From positions 82,001-146,000 of the forward strand of contig NC_059418.1 of assembly GCF_905220565.1 (NCBI RefSeq): a DNA stretch of 64,000 nt. Reading direction: 5' to 3'. The translations under genes and the position numbers were made by a program. Below are positions 10,301 through 20,208 of the stretch, piece after piece. Numbering within the stretch: the first letter of the stretch is position 1; the number at the start of each line of letters is the position of its first letter. Below the pieces are notes generated by a model, which ran no database searches, was not told where the DNA came from, and saw nothing but the letters and a program-made list of their open reading frames with translations. Source of the stretch: Melitaea cinxia (taxonomy: Eukaryota; Arthropoda; Insecta; Lepidoptera; Nymphalidae).

Positions 10301-12204
10301 ATGTCTTATATAATGAAAAAAAAGAAATTTGTGCTTGCCTACTATATGTATAGAAAATGGCAAAAAGAACGTCGAGTTAGAAAGTTGTGGGTTCATCCTA
10401 TGCTGTCGGCACGGGAGCAATTTGGTGAATTTCATACACTTTACGAAGATCTCCGAAAAGACGAGGCCAAATTTTGTGATTATTTTCGAATGAATTACAA
10501 GACATTTGATAAATTATTAGATTTATTTAAGAATAAACTGCAACACACAAATACAAATATGCGAGCAAGTATATCTGCTAAGGAGAGATTGGTTGTTACA
10601 TTGAGGTAAATAAAATAAATATAATATATATTTAATTATTCTGATGTAATGTAGAAAAATCAAAATCAATCAAGCTTGAAGTAGATGGACTTGGAATGCT
10701 TTGTAATGAATCGTTTTCAATGCTATAATTCGAAGCCTGTGATTGAACTCTCGTACTGGGTCCAGCATTAGTATTGTAACCGTAGTGTGCCGGGGTGTCC
10801 ATTGCGCCTGCTGTGCGTGAATGATGTGGAGCGCTATAACTATTTTTATATTGGATATTTCTTATAATATTCAATACTTGGTACTGGAATTCAACAATAT
10901 CTTCGTCTTTGAAGCGTTCCACGGTAGGAGCTATACCTTTAAAAAAAGACATCATTCTACTATCGTCATCTTTTTCTAACGTTTCCATAAACTTAATCAT
11001 TTTCTTATCTACAGGATTTAATTCTTCGTTTTTCTTTCTTTTGTTGACATTAGTAACTTCAGATTTGTTTTCTTCCGGCATGTTTGATCCAGATTGGGTT
11101 GGCTGTGGGGTAATTTTTTTCAAAAATTGTAAATTATCATAATATTGATATTTATGTACTGGTTTTGCACCTGATCCAGATTTCGATTCACGTATCTTTT
11201 TGTCGCATTTCATCCACGCATCCCTTATATTCTTCCATTTCTGAGATATTAGTTTACCTGAAATAATTAATATTAATAATCCATTTTATTATTGTAATGT
11301 TTTTTTCGATTGCAGGTATTTAGCAACCGGAACTTCATTAGCCGATCTTGAATATCGTTTTAGAATGGGAAAATCAACTTTAAGCGTAATCATACGAGAA
11401 GTGTGTTCTCTAATATGGTCTGAACTTTACCCAAAATATATGAAAATGCCATGTATAAACGATTGGCTAGAAATAGCAAATAAATTTGAAGTGTCTGCTA
11501 ATTTCCCTCATTGTGTCGGTGCTGTAGATGGAAAGCACATCAGAGTAATAAAACCAAATAAAAGTGGATCGATGTTTTTGAACTACAAACATTACTTCTC
11601 GATTCTATTAATGGCAGTCGCCGATAGTGACTACAACTTTATTTATATCAGTGTCGGTGCTTATGGAAAGGATTGTGATTCAGGTGTTTTTAAAGACACA
11701 GCTTTCTGGCACAACATGATTAACAATACTTTGAACTTGCCAGGACCTACTTCCTTACCTAATACCAACATTGCCTTGCCATATGTATTCGTAGGTGATG
11801 AAGCATTTGCATTACATCAGAATTTACTGCGCCCATATAATAGTCAAATGCTTGATGCAGAAAAATCCGTTTTTAATTATCGGTTAACAAGAGCGAGACG
11901 ATATGTAGAATGCACCTTTGGGATACTGGCCAATAAGTGGCGAATTTTTCATCGACCTTTAAATGTGTCATTGGATTTGGCTGTTGATGTTGTGAAAGCT
12001 TGTTGTTTACTGCAAAATTTTATACACAAAGAGGAGGGCGTAAAAGGGGTCCAAGAATCTCTAAGCGGGTGTGAATTAGAGGAGTTTTTGCCATTTGATT
12101 CAACAGAAATGGTTCCTACAACAGCTAATGAAATACGTGACAAATATAAGGAGTATTTTAATTCTGAATATGGCAGTGTACCATGGCAAAATAATTATTG
12201 TTAA
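10301..12204 (+). CDS. PIF/Harbinger DDE transposase (2 exons)
   Basis: Catalyses cut-and-paste transposition of its element. Exon 1 is 10301-10605 and exon 2 is 11316-12204; the intron 10606-11315 has GT..AG ends (donor TTGAG|GTAAAT, acceptor GATTGCAG|GT). The join completes an Arg codon and restores the family's helix-turn-helix region (ERLVVTLRYLATG, then SLADLEYRFRMGKST), so the intron is well supported. The product is 397 aa, normal for the DDE_Tnp_4 family. Catalytic residues: Asp173 (VGAVDGKHI), Asp263 (VGDEAFAL) and Glu300 (YVECTFGIL), followed by the conserved NKWRIF motif. Start: first ATG after the left TIR, in good context (GCAAACATG). The intron contains the whole second exon of the MADF gene on the other strand. 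An AATAAA lies at 12690. All key residues are present, so the copy looks active; expression is unknown. Confidence 0.93.
10522..10527 (-). terminator. Candidate poly(A) signal for MADF gene
   Basis: AATAAA on the minus strand about 105 bp after the MADF stop. If used, the MADF 3' UTR would be antisense to transposase exon 1. Motif match only. Confidence 0.3.
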
Positions 12205-12898
12205 TATGTATGCGAAACATGTTTCTATCTAGCGGGAATACTCAAGCTACTACTAGTAGTGATGGGACTCGAGTGACTTTTTTTCACTCAAGTCACTCGC
12301 CAGTGAAAACCGATTTACTCGAGTGTCACTCGAGTAAAGATGAGACTCGAGTATTTTTTTTTTCGAGTGAATCATTCGAGTCACACGTAATCCGAGTCAT
12401 CAAAAATATGACTCGAGTGGGAGTAAAAACAAAACTACTCGAGTAACTCGAGTGAAACACGGCTCGAGTCCCATCACTAACTACTAGTAGCAAGTGATTG
12501 CTTGTTTAATGTAGGTACCTACCACACGAAATTGCTTACGAGATATACTATCCACACACTATATAATACACTGTTGCATTACGATTTAAATAAAAAACAT
12601 ACTGATCGTGTCTTGTCCCAAACTTCCTTTAAGTCAGCTACTTATATATTTTTTCGTTTGGCCTCACTAGATAGAAATACATTAACAAGAATAAATAAAA
12701 TTTTGTAAAAAGATACTTACCGTATTTATTTTTCTCCGTATCGGGTAGGTCTGCAAAGTTCTCATTCATTATATGGCAGATCTCAAACCAAGCTTTTAAA
12801 CTTTTACGCTTGTCTTTATATATTTCCAAAGTTTTGTCCCATAACACTTCTCTGTCCTCCACTAAACTTATAAACGTTTCGTAATCAAAACTATCCAT
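10632..12898 (-). CDS. MADF-BESS DNA-binding protein of Harbinger (2 exons)
   Basis: Second protein of the Harbinger element. In this superfamily a Myb/SANT-like or MADF partner binds DNA, and in studied Harbinger systems it helps nuclear import and targeting of the transposase. Exon 1 is 12898-12721 and exon 2 is 11257-10632; the intron 12720-11258 has donor TACG|GTAAGT and acceptor ATTTCAG|GT. The phase-1 join gives NKYGKLISQKWKNIRDAW, the conserved end of a MADF domain (residues about 7-80), so the splice is convincing. The product is 267 aa. A basic linker follows, then a BESS-like motif (SRMMSFFKGIAPTVERF, VEFQYQVLNII) near residues 145-180 and a Ser/Asn-rich tail. It starts about 33 bp inside the right TIR. 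Its intron contains transposase exon 2 and the hAT MITE. Confidence 0.88.
12257..12479. mobile_element. hAT-type MITE nested in Harbinger
   Basis: A 223-bp element with perfect terminal inverted repeats TAGTGATGGGACTCGAG and an 8-bp target duplication ACTACTAG (12249-12256 and 12480-12487), the signature of hAT elements. The interior is built from repeated palindromic ACTCGAGT octamers (at least six). Noncoding; inserted after the transposase stop. Confidence 0.85.
12690..12695 (+). terminator. Candidate poly(A) signal for transposase
   Basis: AATAAA in an A-rich context about 490 bp after the transposase stop and just before the antisense MADF exon 1 donor (12720). If used, the transposase mRNA would stop short of MADF exon 1 and include the nested MITE in its 3' UTR. 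Confidence 0.35.
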
Positions 12899-12931
12899 GG
12901 TAATTAATTAACAAGTTCACGCACGTGCACG

Positions 12932-13098
12932 ACGCGGCCGGTAATGGAATGAATCAAACAAACAAGGAGGGAGGGGAACGCGCGCGGTGGCGGCGCGGCG
13001 GCGACGCGGTGGCGGGCTTCGCGCGACTCGTATCTACAGTGTAATTGCGCGGCGTCGGCGCGGCGACGGCGCGGTGACGGCATCGTGTGCAGGAAGTC
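12932..13098 (-). repeat. Harbinger right TIR
   Basis: Inverted partner of 10096-10262 with the same GC-rich core. The MADF start codon at 12898 lies just inside it, so the same promoter sequence probably drives each gene inward from opposite ends. Confidence 0.9.
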
Positions 13099-13101
13099 TT
13101 A

Positions 13102-13748
13102 ACATCGTCATGTAAATACGTGTCATCAAAGATTACTCAAAAATTGCTCATTATATCTCAATCATATTTAAAACGGACGACATGACAAGTATTAGCTTTT
13201 GATTTATACAAAAAAGATCAAAATCAGTGCACCCAGTAAAAAGATATAACGTATAATACAACGTAGGTGACGAAAATAATGTCAAGTAAATACGCGTTAT
13301 CAAAGATTAATCAAAAAGTACTTATCAGATCTCGATAAAATTTATATGTAACCACATGATAAACATCAGCTTTCGATTAAATTAAAAATTATCAAAATCG
13401 GTACACCCAGTAAAAAGTTATTGCGAATTTTTGAGAGTTTCCCTCGATTTCTCTAGGATTACATCATCAGATCCTGTTTTCCTGACCATGGTACCAAACT
13501 AGGGATATCCTCTTTGCAACAAAAAAAGAATTATCAAAATCGGGACATCCAGTAGAAAGTTATGTGGTATAATACAACGTAGGTCGACGAAAAAAGCGTC
13601 AAGTAAAAACGCATTATTAGATATAACTCGAAAAGTAGTTGTTAGATCTCAAATAAATTAAAATGGGACCAATTGACACACACCACCTTTCGATTAAAAC
13701 AAAATTTGTCGAAATCGGTCTACCCGGTCAAAAGTTCTGATGTAACAT

Positions 13749-13802
<54 letters not shown>

Positions 13803-13846
13803 GTCGAATTGAGAACCTCCTCCTTTTTTGAAGTCGGTTAAAAAAA
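13102..13846 (+). repeat. Repeat 'D' copy with 47-bp poly-A tract
   Basis: Long copy of the family, 3' flank of the Harbinger insertion. It ends GGAAGTCGGTT-like at 13830-13842. The A-run at about 13752-13798 lies where other copies have 10-25 A, so it is an expanded internal homopolymer. Confidence 0.6.
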
Positions 13847-14088
13847 GCAATTATCAACACCCGTTCAAACATCAAGTCGGTTAAAATTAGTTTATATAAG
13901 TTAGTTTTGTCAGTCGCAATAAAATAAAAGCAAAAAATTGAAGTGATAGATAAACTGGCTGACCTTTTCAAATATTCATTTTAGGCAGAACGGAAGAAAG
14001 GTCGGCCAGAGGTCGCGGTTTCGCGGGCTTGTGTGTGTGAAACAGTTAGTATGGTTCTATATTATATATTAATGAAAAAACCAAGCTA

Positions 14089-14362
14089 GGTGGCTACGAC
14101 AGTAAATAATATAGCCACCCCTTCTCTTCCCATGGCTGTCGTAAGAGGCGACTAAGGGATAACCATCCAACTTCTGGCTTTGAAATACACAGAACGAAGA
14201 CGGGCAGCAGCATCTTCGGTGCGACAAAGCCAGCCCCACGATCATCAACCCGCCTGCCCAGCGTGGTGACTATGGGCAACACCCATTGAGTTCGCGATAT
14301 TTTTGGCGCGAACTCGTGGAGGCCTTTGTCCAGCAGTGGACTGCGATAGGCTGAAGTGATAT
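14089..14362 (+). mobile_element. SINE-A copy
   Basis: Near-complete: 5' GTGGCTACGACAGTAAA, GTCGTAAGAGGCGACTAAGG, GCCCAGCGTGGTGACTATGG, and 3' tail GGAGGCCTTTGTCCAGCAGT. Confidence 0.7.
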
Positions 14363-14394
14363 TATATATTCCTATAACTAATTATAAATCACCA

Positions 14395-14640
14395 TTTTTT
14401 ATTTTAAACTGACTACCAAAAAAGGAGGAGGTTATCAATTCGACTATATTTTTTATGTATGTTACCTCAGAACTTTTTACTGAGTGAACTGATTTTGATG
14501 AATCATATTTTAATCGAAAGCTGTTGTTTTCTGGTCTTGTTTAAATTTGATTGAAATCTGACGAGTGTTTTTTGAGTAATCTTCGATAATGCGTATTTTT
14601 TTTGACTATTTCACTGTCTACCTACGTTGTATTACTTGTG
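14395..14640 (-). repeat. Repeat 'D' partial copy
   Basis: Plus strand reads AAAAAAGGAGGAGGTTATCA, then the AACTTTTTACTGAGTGAACT unit; the distal half is missing. Confidence 0.5.
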
Positions 14641-14739
14641 TGTGTTTGTGTTGTGTTTGTTTGTGTATTAAAATATATTGTGTATATAAAAATATCGAGG
14701 CTTAAGAGTAAGCTTCTCCTTGGAGGCGTGTGGTTAACA

Positions 14740-15014
14740 AATATTTTCTTTAAGTTTGGATGTCACTCCTAGTGGGTCTCCTCGCCTTGCTTCAGAGAGT
14801 ACGTAAAGCTGCCGGTCCCAGTTGTTATCATAAATACCTGATATATTACTCATAGTAGGGAATATATCCCTATCGACAAAGCCAGTACTGCGGTCACCAA
14901 CCCGCCCGCCTAGCGTGGTGACTATGGGCAAAGCACTTGAGTTCACGTTATTTTTGGCGTAAACTTTGTGGAGGCCTATGTCCAGCAGTGGACTGTATAG
15001 GCTGTAATGATGAT
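14740..15014 (+). mobile_element. SINE-B / SINE-A chimera
   Basis: 14740-14875 matches SINE-B (CGGTCCCAGTTGTTATCAT, CATAGTAGGGAATATATCC). It switches abruptly at about 14876 to SINE-A (ACTGCGGTCACCAACCCGCC through CCTATGTCCAGCAGTGGACT). This fits template switching during reverse transcription or insertion of one into the other. Confidence 0.55.
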
Positions 15015-15062
15015 GGTCATATTTCAACCACTAGTATTCATAATAAGTCGGTAAGTACTCAC

Positions 15063-15203
15063 GTTTGGTGACCGCCTCGCACTGTCCGTTGATGGGGGGC
15101 AGGTTGTCGCCACAGAGGCAGCGTGTCACGGGGTCGTAGTGTGTCCTCACACACGAGGAACTGCTGATGCCGGCGCACTCCGCCTGCCGACTGCAGGAGC
15201 GAG
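15063..15203 (-). CDS. Cysteine-rich exon of a secreted protein gene
   Basis: A GC-rich 141-nt open segment stands out in AT-rich DNA and is bounded by acceptor GTCCCTCCAG|CTCGC and donor ACCAAAC|GTGAGT on the minus strand. Both boundaries are phase 1, so it is a symmetrical exon. Its 47 codons encode six cysteines in the pattern SC-X5-C-X7-C-X10-CLC-X11-C, including DPVTRCLCGDNLPPINGQC, which resembles EB-module or EGF-like extracellular domains. Phase 1 is the usual phase for such modules. It fits in frame after either signal-peptide exon at 32926-33094 or 35033-35171. I do not recognise the gene; neighbouring exons must lie outside the window or were missed. No stop codon in frame. Confidence 0.65.
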
Positions 15204-15488
15204 CTGGAGGGACACATCGGCTATAAGTATGATCTTGAATATCTCGATTGTAATGAAACAATTTCTTCAGATTTTTTCGTGGTTAAGTATTTTTAAATGC
15301 CCGACGGTTCGTTCCGTGACTATAGTTGCTGTAAAGTATTCTTAATATTGGGCATTTAAAAAGCTTAATAAGCCGCTATAACATCCGAAAAAGTTGTTTC
15401 ATCTAATGAGTGAAATTTGCGTAAAGATTAAAAAACAGTTTATGATATCAACGATTTTATTTTTGTGTTACACACACATTAAATATTC
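15204..15488. other. Intronic sequence, nothing recognised
   Basis: AT-rich sequence upstream (on the minus strand) of the cysteine-rich exon. No gene or repeat recognised. Confidence 0.35.
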
Positions 15489-15592
15489 TAAACATTTTTG
15501 TATATTATATATAAACTTGACCGCTCCAGCGGGGTTCGAACCCGCGTCTCCAACTGACCGTGTCGGCATCCGATCGACCGTGTGACCGACAC
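15489..15592 (-). repeat. tRNA-derived repeat, direct copy
   Basis: Same unit as the left arm of the palindrome at 15604-15778: TAAACATTTTTGTATATTAT, then the inverted B-box GGTTCGAACCC. Ends in the shared CATCCGATCGACCGTGTGA spacer. Confidence 0.6.
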
Positions 15593-15603
15593 ATTAGGAA
15601 TTC

Positions 15604-15778
15604 TAAACATTTTTGTATATTATATCAAAACTTGACCGCTCCAGCGGGGTTCGAACCCGCGTCTCCAACTGACCGTGTCGGCATCCGATCGACCGTGTGA
15701 CCGACACGGTCAGTCGGAGACGCGGGTTCGAACCCCGCTGGAGCGGTCAAGTTTTGATATGATATTCAAAAATGTTTA
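15604..15778. repeat. Near-perfect palindrome of tRNA-derived repeats
   Basis: Two 78-bp arms (15604-15681 and 15701-15778) are reverse complements with three mismatches, separated by 19 bp. Each arm holds the tRNA-like T-arm and part of the anticodon arm. Together with 15489-15592 there are three units, two direct and one inverted. Confidence 0.75.
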
Positions 15779-16323
15779 AAACAGTTTATGATTTAGATGT
15801 TAGTTAGAGAGAGTTGTTAGATAAAGCTGGACATATCTTGGTCACAGTCTATCAATCACAAGATTTTTTTTTTAATTTATTTAAAATTTACATCCACGAG
15901 CTTTAAATGCCCATGCCTATTGCTGAACATCAATTCATTATAATACCACAGATGATTTATCATTCGAACTAGACCCAGTTAAGCTAGGACGTGGTCTGGC
16001 GCTGATGGATTTATTATTTTTATTTCAATTTTTACATACACCACCATACATGCACACAGACATACATACAATATTAGAATAATCACATGTTACAAGTATG
16101 ATTTAGAAACGCTTGTTGCGGTGGGAGGAGTGATGCCGGCTGCATGAGCAGGGTCAGATATTGATTGAGTAATAGTTAGGTAGGTGGTAGAAGGATTGAG
16201 GTAGAGGATACACGAGGTTTATGAAAGATAAAAGTACAGTAGGGTACAGCTGGACATATGTTGTATAAAATGTAGTTGCTAATAAGACTTAGAAAAGTTA
16301 GTTGAGGTAGGGTACAGCAGGAC
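15779..16323. other. No gene seen
   Basis: Mixed AT-rich sequence, possibly old LINE 3' UTR (GCTGGACATATGTTGTATAA-type short motifs repeat near 15828, 16250 and 16498). Nothing assignable. Confidence 0.3.
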
Positions 16324-16485
16324 CCGGGGCGAGGTGGCGAATGCTAGCGCGACCCCACCTCGCCCCACCCAGGCGGACGACTGCTCACACGTGGTGGTTT
16401 TTTAGTCAGTAGGAGTCTGACATAACCTTCTGGCGTCCCCGCGCCGGAGGGTATCTATGATGGATTTTACCCAAGTTAAAAAAAC
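16324..16485 (+). mobile_element. R1-like LINE 3' end, 5'-truncated
   Basis: GC-rich 3' UTR with CACACGTGGTGGTTTTTTAG, GTCAGTAGGAGTCTGACAT and GATGGATTTTACCC, then a short A tail, as in R1-clade LINEs of Lepidoptera. A 15-bp target duplication AGGGTACAGCAGGAC flanks it (16309-16323 and 16486-16500). Confidence 0.75.
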
Positions 16486-16807
16486 AGGGTACAGCAGGAC
16501 ATATATTCAGTAAAATAGAGCAACTAATACAAGTGAGGTAGACAAAGTATCCTTAAAATCTGGAGCCTCCTGACTGGGGAAGTAGGTACTACCTTATGTA
16601 ATTCTCTCACATTATTCTGTCACGCGCGACGTACAAACGCACCTACATTCGCGTCTCTTCTGTAGATACTGATGCTTAGTATTATGCGTACACTTTTAAT
16701 TTATTTCAGCATTTGAAAAAAAAAATTAAAGGCTTCAGATACACAAGGCTGGAAAATATTCAAAATGGATCGTAATGAGGAAATCAATCATAGAAAAATA
16801 TTGATCC
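16486..16807. other. No gene seen
   Basis: Includes an F-family-like scrap (ATCTGGAGCCTCCTGACTGG near 16558); otherwise unassigned noncoding DNA. Confidence 0.3.
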
Positions 16808-17516
16808 AATAATTGTGTTTTCCCACAAACGAAAAAAAAAACTGACTTCAATTACATCGACAAATAATACAACGTAAGTTGACGAAAATAATTGTGTTTG
16901 CTCACAAACGAAAAAAAAACCGACTTCAATTACATCGACAAGTAATACAACGTAGATCGACGAAAAAATAGTCAAGCAACTACGCGTTATCAAAGATTAC
17001 TCAAAAAGTAGTTATCAGATCTCGATAAAATTTATATGTGACCACATGATAAACACCAGCTTTCGATTAAATTAAAAATTATCAAAATTGATACACCCAG
17101 TAAAAAGTTATTGCGGATTCTCGAAAAGTTTCCCTCGATTTCTCTGGGATCCCATCATCAGATCCTGGTTTCCTTATCATGGTACCAAATTAGGGATATC
17201 TCCTTTCCAACAAAAAAAAGAATTATCAAAATCGGTACATCCAGTAGAAAGTTATGCAGTATAATACAACGTAGGTCGACGAAAAAAGCGTCAAGTAAAA
17301 ACGCATTATTAGATATAACTCGAAAAGTAGTTGTTAGATTTCAAATAAATTTAAATGGGACCAATTGGCACACACCACCTTTCGATTAAAACTAAATTTG
17401 TCGAAATCGGTCCACCCGGTCAAAAGTTCTGATGTAACAACATACATAAAAAAAAAAAAAAAAAAAAAATACAGTCGAATTGAGAACCTCCTCCTTTTTT
17501 GGAAGTCGGTTAAAAA
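16808..17516 (+). repeat. Interspersed repeat 'D', full copy
   Basis: From AATTGTGTTTTCCCACAAAC to GGAAGTCGGTTAAAAA, with a second embedded head at about 16889. Two homologous internal units are clear. A partial third piece continues at 17540-17690. Confidence 0.65.
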
Positions 17517-17690
17517 TTAACAAACGCACTAGTCGTCACTACGATTTTCGAAGACTCTCCTCGATTTCTCTAGGATTCCATCACCAGATCCTAGTTTCCT
17601 TATCACGGTACCTACCCTGGGCTATCTCCTTTCCAACAAAAAAAGAATTATCAAAATCGGTTTATAAACGACGAAGTTATCCCCGAATAT

Positions 17691-18125
<435 letters not shown>

Positions 18126-18315
18126 ATATGTATATTTTATGTAGTATACTAATAAGAAAAATAAAATTTCTGTAATAAAACGAATGTCCCACAAAAAACA
18201 ACTAATTTAATATTTTACATCGAACACCAAAGCACAAACACTTTAGCAAATAAAAATAAAGATGTACAAAGGCAAACTTATCGCTAAAGAGCGATTTCTC
18301 CCAGATAATAAAAAT

Positions 18316-18408
18316 ATCATCACCACCATGACTTTAGCGTATCGCAGCCCACTGCTGGACATAGGCCTTCACAAGTTCGCGCCAGAAATGGCGGGAACTC
18401 ATGTGTGT
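18316..18408 (-). mobile_element. SINE-A / RTE tail fragment
   Basis: ATCATCACCACCATGAC tail next to CACTGCTGGACATAGGCCTT and AGTTCGCGCCAGAAATGGCG. Confidence 0.6.
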
Positions 18409-18554
18409 TTGATAGTGTTTGATAAATTCAATATAAATACATACACATACAAATATCCATACATTCAGGTAAATTATGTTAAACGTCGCAGAGACGAGAC
18501 GGCTCGCACTGTCTGGCTCTCACAAGCTTCTAACTCGACACGGAAATTTCCTGC

Positions 18555-18790
18555 TGTGCCTGCAGGCCTCTTTCCTCATGTAGGAGAAGGATCAGAGCTT
18601 AATCCACCACGCTGCTCCAATGCGGGTAGGCGGATATACGAGTAACAATCGCTATCAGGTGTACATGATAACAACCGGGACCGAGGGCTTAACGTGGACC
18701 AAGGCACGGTGGGGAGACCCACAAGGACCGTACAAACACCCAGACCACGGCAAACACCTGTATGGCCAATACAAATGTTTGTCATGTGCT
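18555..18790 (-). mobile_element. SINE-B fragment
   Basis: Minus-strand copy without the tRNA head. It includes GTAGGAGAAGGATCAGAGCT, CCACGCTGCTCCAATGCGGG and GGCACGGTGGGGAGACCCAC. Confidence 0.6.
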
Positions 18791-19682
18791 GAAGTCAGTT
18801 AACGAAATTAGTTATCACCGACCAGGTTTCGTGGTCTGGTATTCTCCTTAAGTTCTTTCATTTGATACCCAGAATGCAGGAAATCATTAAATCTAAGTTG
18901 GCCAATACATTGCAAGTTGAATAAAAGCTTTTAAAGAAGAAATAAGTCTATTTACTAGCAAATGAATAAAAAACGATTTTACATTGACAAGTGTAGTACA
19001 ATATGCATTATTAGAAATAGTTCCAACACAAACATCAGAAAATGAGAACCTTCTTTTATTTAAGTCAGTTTAAAATTGTCTTTAAAGCTGCGACAAAAAA
19101 TTTTTTGTCGTCAAATCAGTCTTAGTATAGAAGCCGTACCTTAACTGTCTGAGGTCTAATATAATTCAGTCGGTTTCCGCTCTGGAGGCCTGCGGCGGTA
19201 TCTACGGGAATTTTATCAGAAAACAACCCCATAGCAAACACGGCTCTAAGACTATAAGATAAGGACGATATTCCCTCAACAGGTCTATCTTTATATTTAA
19301 ATTTTACCAAGTTTCTTAAATTTAGCCAAAAATCTACCGTAAAGTAAGTACACTAAGGTTTATATTTGTCTAAAATTGGTTTTTGTTTTGGTCTACGATA
19401 AGGCGAGTTGTTCCAATTTCGGTTTATTGATATTTTGTTGCTATTTCTGGTCAAAACTAACTGTAAAGTGACCACACGACTGAAGTAAAAGTTATTTAGC
19501 TCCATCTAGCTTCTATCTCGCTCTCAACTTCCGTTCGCCTCGCCCGATCACACTTTCCGTAACGCTCTCGTCACGCTTTCACCAGCTTACTCAACAACTC
19601 AACAAAACTTTGTCAGCATATATAAATAAAATTGATCGCAGAAATGTATGTACGCGTGTACGTGTCCGAACACAAGCCGCCT
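18791..19682. other. No gene recognised
   Basis: AT-rich sequence. Holds an 18-bp perfect palindrome GACAAAAAATTTTTTGTC near 19091 and a moderately GC stretch at 19122-19300 with a 62-codon minus frame (DRPVEGISSLSYSLRAVFAM...), which I cannot match to a family; no convincing splice signals. Confidence 0.3.
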
Positions 19683-19925
19683 AGCCCGTTGGCGCAGTTT
19701 GTAGTGACCCTGCTTTCTGCACCGAGGGTTGTGGGTTCGATTCTCAGCCCGAGTCTGGGTGTAATATAAATATTTATTTATATATTCATATATGTATTAT
19801 TTACAAGTATGTTTATCGAAAAAAAAAATGTAGCTATACCAGTCGGCTGTTACCTATAACACAAGCATTAAGTTGCTTACTTTGGGAACAGACGACCGTG
19901 TGTGTACTGTGTAGATATTTATTTA
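19683..19925 (+). mobile_element. tRNA-derived SINE (third family)
   Basis: Head with A-box-like GTTGGCGCAGTTTGTAGTG and B-box GGGTTCGATTC, then a GAGTCTGGGTGTAATATAAA body and a TATTTAT-rich tail. A minus-strand head lies at 48525-48595. Confidence 0.6.
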
Positions 19926-20029
19926 TTTATTTACAAGCACATAATTGTTCATTATTCTTTTCTAACAAATGGTTTGTATGAGAGAATATTAAACAAAAAT
20001 ATATTTGTAGTCTGTCACCATGATATTTG

Positions 20030-20208
20030 TGGTCTCTCTCCACGTAGAAGAAGGGTCAGACCACCAACCACGCTGCTCCAATGCGGGTTGGCGGATATAT
20101 TCCCTACTATGAGTAACGATCGCTATCGGGTGTGTATGATAACAACTGGGAACGATCACTTAACGTGCTCTCCAAGGCACGGTGGGGAGACCCATAAGGA
20201 CAAAACCA
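20030..20208 (-). mobile_element. SINE-B fragment
   Basis: Middle part of the family: CCACGCTGCTCCAATGCGGG, TATATTCCCTACTATGAGTA, CAAGGCACGGTGGGGAGACC. Confidence 0.55.

Larger units (their letters stand above)
10096..13098. mobile_element. Intact PIF/Harbinger DNA transposon
   Basis: The element is 3,003 bp, flanked by a TTA target duplication (10093-10095 and 13099-13101), as expected for PIF/Harbinger. Both ends carry a 167-bp inverted repeat starting G(CG/AC)TTCCTGCACACGATG. It encodes the two proteins typical of the superfamily: a DDE transposase (plus strand) and a DNA-binding accessory protein, here MADF-BESS rather than plain Myb (minus strand). Both reading frames are open across plausible introns and the TIRs differ at only about four positions, so this may be a young, autonomous copy. 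It carries a nested hAT-type MITE at 12257-12479, inside the MADF intron and downstream of the transposase stop. The flanks are 'D' repeats. Confidence 0.9.

Noticed and set aside
10909..11142. Plus-strand frame inside the transposase intron
   Set aside because: It is the shadow of MADF exon 2, whose minus-strand frame has BESS motif support.
19122..19310. Possible exon on the minus strand
   Set aside because: Protein-like composition but no clear acceptor or donor and no recognised family; left as unassigned sequence.
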